Source: Paraescarpia echinospica
Lineage: Eukaryota > Annelida > Polychaeta > Sabellida > Siboglinidae
DNA: 64,000 bases
Assembly (NCBI GenBank): GCA_020002185.1
Contig: CM034531.1
Coordinates: 49,657,629 to 49,721,628, forward strand
Direction of reading: 5' to 3'
Positions 55,613 to 64,000 of the stretch are shown in pieces (the first letter of the stretch is position 1; each line of letters opens with the position of its first letter). The notes beneath the pieces were generated by a model, which worked only from the letters and a program-made list of their open reading frames with translations, was not told where the DNA came from and did not search any database. Position numbers and translations under genes: made by a program.

Positions 55613-56140
55613 CAATAACAACTTGCGCGGGTGATATGTGAAGTGACTTGTCCGGATTGTAAATAACAACTTGCGCGGGTGATATGTGAAATGACTTGTA
55701 AGGATTGTAAATAACAACTTGCGCGGGTGATATGTGAAATGACTTGTAAGGATTGTAAATAACAACTTGCGCGGGTAATATGTGAAATGACTTGTAAGGA
55801 TTGTAAATAACAACTTGCGCGGGTGATATGTGAAATGACTTGTAAGGATTGTAAATAACAACTTGCGCGGGTGATATGTGAAATGACTTGTAAGGATTGT
55901 AAATAACAACTTGCGCGGGTAATATGTGAAATGACTTGTAAGGATTGTAAATAACAACTTGCGCGGGTGATATGTGAAATGACTTGTAAGGATTGTAAAT
56001 AACAACTTGCGCGGGTGATATGTGAAATGACTTGTAAGGATTGTAAATAACAACTTGCGCGGGTGATATGTGAAGTGACTTGTCCGGATTGTAAATAACA
56101 ACTTGCGCGGGTGATATGTGAAGTGACTTGTCCGGATTGT
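55613..56140. repeat. 48-bp tandem array, 11 copies
   Basis: Units start every 48 bp from 55613 to 56093. Each begins AATAACAACTTGCGCGGGTG. Units 1, 10 and 11 carry GAAGTGACTTGTCCGG, while units 2-9 carry GAAATGACTTGTAAGG. Units 4 and 7 share GGGTAAT in place of GGGTGAT, three units apart. The minus strand is open as a 16-residue repeat (LLFTILTSHFTYHPRK). I do not regard that as a gene. Confidence 0.97.
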
Positions 56141-58200
56141 AAATACCGGGCGAATTCAGCAGCATTCGATCAGCCCATAGTACACCTTTCGAATGTAGGG
56201 GATCATCAGGTCAACGCAGGCCACTAGAAGACGGCCAAGGATGACACAGTGTTGGCCAGAGAGGACAATTCCTGGCGCAGAAAGATAAGCGAAACAAAAG
56301 AAATACTCGACTGGCACCCAGCGATCAAGAGAGGCGACTGTTACAACCTTCCCACGGTCTTCGTGGGATTGTTATCATGTGACGGCGACTAACATGATCA
56401 CAAGACACCGGCTAGCAGCTCGCGCTAACGCTGACGGTGGAATCGAGAAGGTCCCGAAATCTCAACAGAGCGCATTATCAAGGCACTGAAAGATAGCTAA
56501 CACTTCTAAACCCATGCATCTGAATGTCTTGTTGACATTTCAGGATAACGTTTTGACTTTGGCCAGTATGCTTAAACATACCATTCCCTTGTTAGAACAA
56601 CAACCTTACTCGACATGAGGCAACCAGCTTCTTAACTTAATATAAAATATAGTTGTGTCGTCAGAAAAGTTAATACAATTAGGTAAAGTTGTACTGTTCA
56701 GCCTGTTGCGTTGTATCGTGAAGAGTGGCACCTCGTGTGTCAATGCAACGCAAGACTATTTACTCAAATTGATCCTCTGACTCAATCATGATGTAGCTTA
56801 TTGTAATAGCCAATGTTATAATTTAGTTTTCAACCGATCTAAAGTCACAGGTTGTAATAGATCAATGAAAATGGGTGATTGCGTCCCGCGTATTAAACTG
56901 CGTCGTTTCATAAATTTAAGACATTAATTTATTATATGAATACTGTATGCAATTAAATATACGAATAAACTTCGTTTCGAATAATTTGGAAACGATCCAC
57001 AAATAAATGACTTACTGCAAGCATGGGTTATTTGAAAATGGAGTACCCTGGTAACTCGAGCACGCAGTTTTATGAATGGGTTTGTTACCTATAAAGGATC
57101 GTGGACTAACAAAAGTGATTCATACAGTCGCAATATAGCGATATCTTTGCAAAACGACATCCGGTAATGAGCACTGTCTATCTTCTCTCGGGCTTTACGC
57201 CTTGGTCTTTGTCCGCGCACTGATTACATCCAAGGCTTCGTTCGGCGCGCTGATCGATAACGCGGAAAAACACAATTTCACCTGATGCCGACCGATAAAG
57301 TGACGTACTATGGGATTGTACAGATCACGTGGTGTGGTGCTTAAAGAGATGTGTATCGGACCGCGCTATCGTCGTAGCGCCGGGGGGTTGCATCGACGGC
57401 ATCCGTATCGACAGTTGATCGAGATCGTGACGCGTGGAGTCAGTGAACAAACGATAATGTGATCGATATAACGAGCATCAAGTGCACTTGTGCAGCCGGC
57501 AACTGACGTTACATTACCGACCACAACGACGACAAAAACAACCGTAAATTATCAACGCCAACAACAGCACTCATATCACCAGTCGGCGGTTGACACGGCG
57601 TTATGGAATTAAGAGATAACGCAGTATCTGACGTCCGTCGATGTCTGTTAAGATAACTGTGACGCCGCCGGAATATTCACTCTCTGTGTCACATTCGTAG
57701 GTTTGTTACTAAGATTGACAACTCAGGCCCGTAGCGTGATTTTGGGGTGTTTTTTGCTGCTTGGGATTGCAAATTTCCAATAAACAGCCATCATATTTCA
57801 GCCAGAGCCTCGTCGACGGGGGTAGTGTTGGATAATAATTTCCACGGTCAAGTGGGGGTAATGTTGGAGATTTTTTGCAGTCGAATGGGATGGTAGCGTT
57901 GGACTTTTTTGTCACGGTCGAGGAGGTAGTGTTTGATATCGTGTTAATATTGTTTACGTCAAAATTGTTATTCAAACACAACTAGTTCCCGCCAAGCGGC
58001 ACTGCTTTACCCCTAGCGGCACGCTTCCATCACAGGGAAGGGGATGCGTACGCACCCTTCGCACCTCCTATAGCTGACGTCTATTTCTTTGTTATGTTAC
58101 GTATAACGCACTGCTCCGCAGTTCGGCCACGGCAGCCGGTAACTAAAGGTGTTGGGTATGATGCCTATCTCCGTCAGAACGCCTGTCATGCTATGTTTGA
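56141..58200. other. Unique sequence, no gene seen
   Basis: No coding frame of note. CG dinucleotides are denser near 57170-57480. No splice pair or domain supports a gene. Confidence 0.4.
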
Positions 58201-58201
58201 C

Positions 58202-58409
58202 GTCTGTCTTGGTACGCTCTGCGTGACGTCTGTCTTTGTATGTTCTGTTTGACGCCTGTCTTAGTACGTTCTCTGTGCAGTATGTTTTAGTACATTCTGT
58301 GTGACGTTTGTCTTATTACGTTCTGTGTGACGTTTATATTAGTATTTTCTGGGTGACACAGGTCTCAGTACGGTCTGCCTTGCGTATGTTCAATTAGTAC
58401 GCATTTGTA
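58202..58409. repeat. 26-bp degenerate tandem repeat, about 8 copies
   Basis: Units such as GTCTGTCTTGGTACGCTCTG followed by CGTGAC repeat every 26 bp from 58202. Divergence rises toward the right end. A partial unit precedes it near 58181. Confidence 0.85.
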
Positions 58410-58768
58410 ACATGTCACATTTAGTACTTTATGCGTGACACCCAAGTGGGTCAGTTCGCCTTGACCGACGTACTCGCCATTTATATGTTTTTTTGATTAA
58501 GCAAACCTCTACCCCCTACCCCATATAATGACATCAATGTCCCATTAACTTTATTAAAAAGGCAAAGCTTATAAGGAATTCTTACAACGGTTTTTTCATT
58601 TGTTTTTGCCCTCATCGAAACCCACTGGCCGGACCCATACAACACGTTTATATTTTACTAATTTTATTTTGATTACTACCATACGACAGTTTCTTCGATG
58701 TTGTATATTAAAAACTGTGAGCTCCTACGTAAAGGTGCTGATGTAGCCGTAGCAATCTTCTGCGCCGT

Positions 58769-59125
58769 CTACGGCACGGACAGACTACCACGACAATCGT
58801 CAGGTGGCGCTGCAAGGCCACCTGTCAAACATACCCACCGAACCGTGACGGCGCAGCCACGCGGAACAAAGACTGAAACGGCACCTGTGTGTGGCTGGTG
58901 GGTGCTCCACACTGGCCGCGACAAGCTAGCGACACAGCGAGTTTCGCGGTGTGCTACACAAGTTACACGGACGGCTAATGACGCCGGCTCCATGGGCCAC
59001 AGCCAGTGAATGAAACAAGTCACCGTGGCGAAAACTGCCGCCGCGAGCAAAGTTAGCCTTCCCTTGCGGACGCTATTGGGATGAAGCGGGATACGACGGG
59101 CGACAGAGAAGGACCTGGTACTCAT
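58769..59125 (-). CDS. Possible first exon of a type II membrane protein (uncertain)
   Basis: The minus-strand frame of 118 residues starts MSTRSFSVARRIPLHPNSVR, then KGR and one hydrophobic segment at about 24-43 (LTLLAAAVFATVTCFIHWLW). A short basic N-terminus plus one signal-anchor is the usual start of Golgi glycosyltransferases and sulfotransferases, whose first exon often ends soon after the anchor. No downstream exon or family motif is seen on this strand in the window. The surrounding 400 bp are CG-rich, as at a promoter. It may still be a chance frame. Confidence 0.3.
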   Translation of the reverse strand: MSTRSFSVARRIPLHPNSVRKGRLTLLAAAVFATVTCFIHWLWPMEPASLAVRVTCVAHRETRCVASLSRPVWSTHQPHTGAVSVFVPRGCAVTVRWVCLTGGLAAPPDDCRGSLSVP

Positions 59126-59399
59126 ATCGGCTGCTCCCGGGAAAGGCCCGGGTCTCGGATGGATGCGCTCCTCGCTACGTTGCGTTCAGAAGTGGTGAGT
59201 AGCCTACCTTGTGTGTTATCCTAAAGTCTGGTGTGTGGTGGTCGTGCCATTTCAATTATTTCGTTGATATCACCATGCATGTGTTTGTCATTGTTGTCAT
59301 CGTCCTGATATGTACGCGTCTGGAGATGATCGTGTGGGGATTATTGGAGAGCTGATGTACCGTCGAATAATCTGACAAGTTCATGTATTGTCATATTTG

Positions 59400-59890
59400 T
59401 ATGGTGGGATATATATTCACATCACTTCAGCCCCTAACCGGGGCTGTCATAGGGTGTCACTTCTACGGAGACTTTATTCCAGCCTTCTGTATTCTCCTCT
59501 GTATGCTTTCCTCTATAGTGTCCCGTCAGTTTTTCTTTAAACGGCCCCGTGTTCTCTTACACTCCATGCGGGGTGCCTTACAGGATGTTTTTGTGAGATG
59601 GCATTGTGTCGACTGACGGGGCAAACCCAAGAAAACTTGCATCGTTTCAACGTTGAGAACAAAGGCTCTTGTTTTCCACTGCGGGAGTCCATTTATAGAC
59701 TCACATGTTTTCCATCGAAGGAGTCAATTTTAGTCTCACATATTCGTTTGTTTTGTGCTCGCTGTGCGGAATGACGGGAAGTCTCCTGAAGCGTTTGAAG
59801 TCAAATGTGTTTACCCATCTCTCTGTTTCTACTGTCAAAGTCCAGCTCTCGCATCCCTGTGATGATGGATACGACGAGTGCTTTGCTCCT
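59400..59890 (-). pseudogene. LINE C-terminal relic
   Basis: On the minus strand, SQGCESWTLTVETERWVNTF, DFKRFRRLPVIPHSEHKTNE and YVRLKL (about 59870-59705) continue, across a frame change, into SFLGLPRQSTQCHL, MECKRTRGRLKKN and RDTIEESIQRRIQKAGI near 59440-59600. This is the standard order (GCESWTLT... TNEYVR... RGRP...) of LINE polyprotein ends. Stops and frameshifts are present. Confidence 0.65.
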
Positions 59891-59989
59891 CCAGGGGTAA
59901 AAAAGTCCCAGTTCCTACAAAAACGCAACATTGCACATATGCACAATAAAATTATCACGTGTAAGTTGAATATATCGCGAAATGATTTA

Positions 59990-61610
59990 AAAACCACCAG
60001 AAGTCATTTTGCGGAACTTTCAGTGAAACGGCCTCTATGAATAAACTGGCTTCCGGGCCACTAATGGCAAGATAACTGGTTTTGCTGAAATGGTTTCAAG
60101 ATAATAAATGCACAAATTGACCATTAAAAAGTACGTAATAATTTATATATCAACATATACAATGGTAAAAAGATAATAAGATTATTATTTTGTGGTAGGC
60201 ATATATAATCGCTACATACTATCGCGTAATTCGTTATGTATCAACAAACTCGTCGCGTGGTTATCTGTGGTGATCAGTCGGTCGACTAAGTGGAGAGCAA
60301 ATGTTGATTAATTGGTCACTTAATCGGTCACCAATCAGTTGTTTGTTTGACCACTGTTCGGACAATCTGAATGCAGTAATCTGGCCGTGCATGTTTAGTT
60401 ACGTCAAAGAAATCGTCTGTCACTAACGTCGCAGCTGCGATGTTGCGGCGTGGACGAAAGACTAGACAAAATTGCCCAGTCGCAAACGACGTAACTGTCA
60501 AGCCATCGTTATGTGGCCATTAACCAATGACCCGCCTGGGGGTACGAAACACCACCCCCCGTCTCCGCCCCTCCACTAAACAAGCACAGCGATATGCGGT
60601 ACTTTGATATCATATCACTTTGCCCATATCAATCGAGCCAGATAATGTGGGCAAGGATCGAGTTCATACGATAGTTCTTTACAGACAGCGGCCGTTTAAT
60701 ATCCGGATCGAAATAAAGTTGTGTTTGTTTTATTGTTGTGCGCTTCCGTGTCGTCGGTTAGCTTGCGTTTAACCAGTTAGGTGAACGTAAAATACCTTTC
60801 TTTGGTGAACATTTAAAGATAGTTCCTAAACTTTAAATAATTTTATAATTAATAAATTAATAGAATATAAAGTAATGTATCAGATTTAAGTTTGTTAGAT
60901 CGATATTCACACATTTGAAGCTCAGCTTAAAGACATTCAGACGATCAACATGTAGAATGTATTTAGTTGAAATGTTCTCACATTGTAATAAAACTATTAA
61001 TTTAAACTTTGACAATGTTTGATTTAAGCCTATATGTTGAAAACATTCCATAGTGTTTTGAATATGTACGTAAAACACTAGGCCTACTATAGTGGTTTCG
61101 AGAGTGAATGTTTTGAACTTTTAACTACACCGAGGTATGATGTAGACTGTAGAGTCGTAGACTGGGGCTAGAGTAGCAGTCGAGCCCAGCGATAACAAAA
61201 AGGCGCCCGACGGAACAATACACTAATCGGCCACTTACGACGCCACGCCAATAGAGTGCCAACAAGTTGTCGCTTCAGGTCGTTTCACGTTGTCTGGCCA
61301 CCGTGGCACACGTCAGGTCCTCTTGATAAACATAGCGCCATATCCGACGAAATATCATTCCGACCGTATCAAGGCGCATTGGTGATACGGTCCGTCTATC
61401 GATGGCGCCTATGGAGACCACGGCGCTCCGAGTTTATCGTCAACTTTAAATCAAACAATAGCACACGTACCTCGTTGACGTTCTGTCATGAGGGAAATGT
61501 AAACCTTTTGGGTGTTTTTAAACTATCAGAATAACAAACAACAGTAGTGGTATTTGTAGTAATCGGGGAATACGATTCCTCCTTTCCCTTGCGAGCGGGG
61601 TCCAGATCAT
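59990..61610. other. Unique sequence, no gene seen
   Basis: No supported coding region. The open frame 61256-61534 has no recognised motif. Confidence 0.4.
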
Positions 61611-61612
61611 TT

Positions 61613-61985
61613 GGTAGCTTAGTTTGTTTCGCTTACTATTACTCGCCAACTCTCGTGGTCTTCTTCCACGGTTTTCCAATCTTGACCTGTCCTTTCTAGA
61701 TCTCGTTTAACGCTGTTTCTCAATCTCAGTTTTGGTCTTCCTCTTTTTCTTCTTATTCTTCCTCTTCTTCTTCTACCGCCGTCTTCTGTTTTCCCTGTTC
61801 TTTTTGTCACTCGTTCCTCACTCCTCCTCCTCTCTACATGAACATCTCAGTCTGCTACCAACTACTGCAATTTTCAGCGATTTTTCATGCCAATCTCTTC
61901 TCTCAGTTCCTTCATCTTCCTTCTATTCCATCGGGTTACTTTGCACATTCTTCGGATTCAATTAATCTATTACACGCATGTCATG
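61613..61985 (-). pseudogene. RTE-like LINE C-terminal relic
   Basis: The minus strand 61810-61619 reads KRGRPKLRLRNSVKRDLERT and GQDWKTVEEDHESWRVIVSE, the end of RTE-type LINE proteins. Upstream, near 61980-61820, the remnant MRELREEIGM/SLKIAVVGSRLR-type text in shifted frames fits the preceding region. Only this tail is present. Confidence 0.65.
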
Positions 61986-64000
61986 TTTAACTTAGAGAAA
62001 TATAAAGTGAGACGAAATGTCTTCCACTTTCAAATCGTCCAACATACTTATGTCAAACGATACTTAGTCTAACCATTTTAGCTACAACGAATATACACGA
62101 TAATTTCAATAATAACTAGCTGAAAAAGGATTCGTGTGCAGCAACGGCAGACTAATAAATTTAGATCCTTAAATAGGTTTTCCTAAAAAGCGAAGAATTG
62201 TATGAATCATACATTGGGTGGTACACATGTGTAACACCTCGGTGGTTTTATAAATGAAACATTGGCTTCCATGGGAATGCTGACGTCAGAGTTATATGGC
62301 AATATAGTGGTGTTTGATCAAGCGCCATGGGGGTTTGAAGAGGTGTCTTACGTTTTGTTTTCGCGAAAAATGTGCTATAGGTAAGTTTGAATGGGCCTCG
62401 CTTAATTCAATAACTCTCTCCGGTTAACGTCCCCTTCGCAAATCAAGCGTGCTCCCTTATTGTGTGGCCGACACCTTCTCGTATTGACTTACACTGCGAG
62501 GTGTGCTATGTAGTTGGGGATAGTATCAAACTATCGAATATAAAAATAAAAATACGCAACAACTTTTTGATAACAAATAAAACAAAAAAACAAAATTAAT
62601 GTTTGCTGCAAGAAGTCGAATCTGTTAGAACAGTTCAGTGAGTAGAGTAACCAGGAACTACGTATTTTCATAAATATGACCATTCGCGACGGTCCCTATA
62701 GTGTTGCCTGTATGCAATATGAGCAACTGGCAACTATGATAGACGGTATATTATGACGACAATACAGTATTTGATTACACGCGATATCAACGAGACGTTC
62801 TTGTCGGAGAACTGTCGTCGTGACACTGGTTGTTTCGGGGTCCTACCAGAAGTTTTAATAAAAGCATTTATTTAATAAAAGCAGTATTCCACGTCACTCA
62901 CTGCCCGTCAAAAACAGTGGTCAGTTAAACAAGTTTGCAACCCCCCTCGTGAATTCGTGTTAACTCTCAGCCGGCCTTGGATAGAAATGTAAAAAAGCCA
63001 TTAGAAGTACAGGTAATCGTGTTTATCGTAAAAACATGTTGTACGCTGTAGTACGTATAGCCCTATATCTGTTATAACAGATTGACTATCTAAATGTTTT
63101 TCAATGGACCACACTTTGTTTATTATTATTTGACGAGTTGTATGCTATACGCTGTAGTATGTATAGCCCCTATATCTGTTATAACAGAATGACTATCTAA
63201 ATGTTCTTCAATGGACCACAATTTGTTTATTATTATTTGACGATTTGTATGCGTGAAACATCGATTTTTCCGTTCAGCAAGCTACGCAAACAAGATATTC
63301 GGGGTGAAATATTCAAATTAGACTGACAACTCTCAAATTGTACAGTGGTTCACAAAACATATTTCAAATTGTTAGAATAGATTTAGTGTATAATGCATAA
63401 CATGATTTAACGATGATGCCGGGGAAGCCTTTCAAGTCAAGTGTTACACAATTTTGTAGTATTTTAGTATGTGTCGTAGTAAAATTACAGACCCATTAAG
63501 AATTATTAATAAAGGCCTTTGGTAAGAGGTAACCAAATAAGCAAATATCTGATGTTTCGTCGTCATCGACGCCGACGTTGTTGACTCATTTGAACCGCTG
63601 TCCTGAGCACAAGCCAACCGGAACGAAGTTGCTATGCAGTATAATCCGTTATACTGTTAAGACTTTCTGTCTTGTTGAACTATAGGTTATTGTTGCGATG
63701 CGACCGTTTGCGTGGGCGGTCCTCGGAAAATAAACCTTATTAGTCTGAGACGTACTCGTCAATGTGATTTCGACAGCTGTTCAGGAACATATCTTACAAC
63801 ATGAAAACGATCACAGGTTGTCATAGTACGTGTTGACACACCAAACGTCATAAACGTATTCTTGCTGCTGTTTATTTTGTGTCCAATGGAAAACGCTTAC
63901 ATTTGTGTAAATGTACCCAAACCGAAAACCTATTTAACACCAGGCATAAATAATTCTTGTCATGACTAAATCTGTTCACCATGTGAGGAAAGACCTTCCG
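61986..64000. other. Unique sequence with one 105-bp duplication, no gene seen
   Basis: No coding region is supported. At 63043-63253 a unit of about 105 bp is present twice in tandem, each beginning TACGCTGTAGTA and containing CTGTTATAACAG, a 12-bp palindrome. Confidence 0.45.
63043..63253. repeat. 105-bp tandem duplication
   Basis: Two units, 63043-63147 and 63148-63253, about 95% alike by eye. Each contains the palindrome CTGTTATAACAG and ends with TTTATTATTATTTGACGA. Confidence 0.85.

Noticed and set aside
55613..56140. Regular 48-bp repeats that could suggest a CRISPR array
   Set aside because: Units are directly adjacent with no unique spacers, and the DNA is eukaryotic. It is a minisatellite.

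Overview
This is eukaryotic, animal-type DNA. It has split genes with GT/AG introns, a plexin first coding exon, an intron-containing tRNA gene, many non-LTR retrotransposons (LINEs), degenerate hAT transposons and abundant micro- and minisatellites. A marine invertebrate with a repeat-rich, polymorphic genome would fit, but I cannot assign a phylum from this sequence. A 1,000-base run of N (32312-33311) marks an assembly gap.

Layout. (1) 1-2729: minus-strand plexin exon (signal peptide plus most of the Sema domain) and flanking introns with a small MITE-like repeat. (2) 4244-11613: a 5'-truncated CR1 LINE on the minus strand, a CpG-rich patch, simple repeats, and a second, frameshifted LINE on the plus strand. 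(3) 12005-21389: a ten-exon plus-strand gene assembled here by splice-site and phase logic. It would encode a 339-residue single-pass membrane, coiled-coil protein of unknown family. A decayed hAT transposon lies in its first intron. (4) 21480-24805: minisatellite, second hAT relic, an L2-like LINE relic and a roughly 110-bp tandem repeat. (5) 25740-40935: nested retrotransposons. An RTE-like LINE relic is interrupted by a nearly full-length CR1 element. The CR1 plus RTE tail block then appears again beyond the gap, preceded by the 3' part of another LINE. The two blocks are nearly identical, which suggests a recent tandem duplication or two haplotypes assembled in series. (6) 42283-47000: decayed ZMYM1-type hAT transposase, a 54-bp hairpin-bearing minisatellite, a tRNA-Lys(TTT) gene with a 21-nt intron, and a 1.05-kb TIR element. 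(7) 49262-51480: a 54-bp minisatellite whose open frame runs into a broken BTB-BACK-Kelch gene. (8) 51765-64000: microsatellites, an 11 x 48-bp array, a 26-bp array, a possible type II membrane-protein exon and two LINE C-terminal relics.

The most interesting signal is in the CR1 element. ORF1 (PHD-like knuckles plus SGNH esterase) ends in a T TTA AAC heptamer directly before its stop codon. The -1 frame is open from there into ORF2, and the conserved start of the endonuclease lies upstream of the first ORF2 ATG. This points to a possible -1 frameshift fusion of ORF1 and ORF2. The sequence shows the geometry; use of the site is inference.
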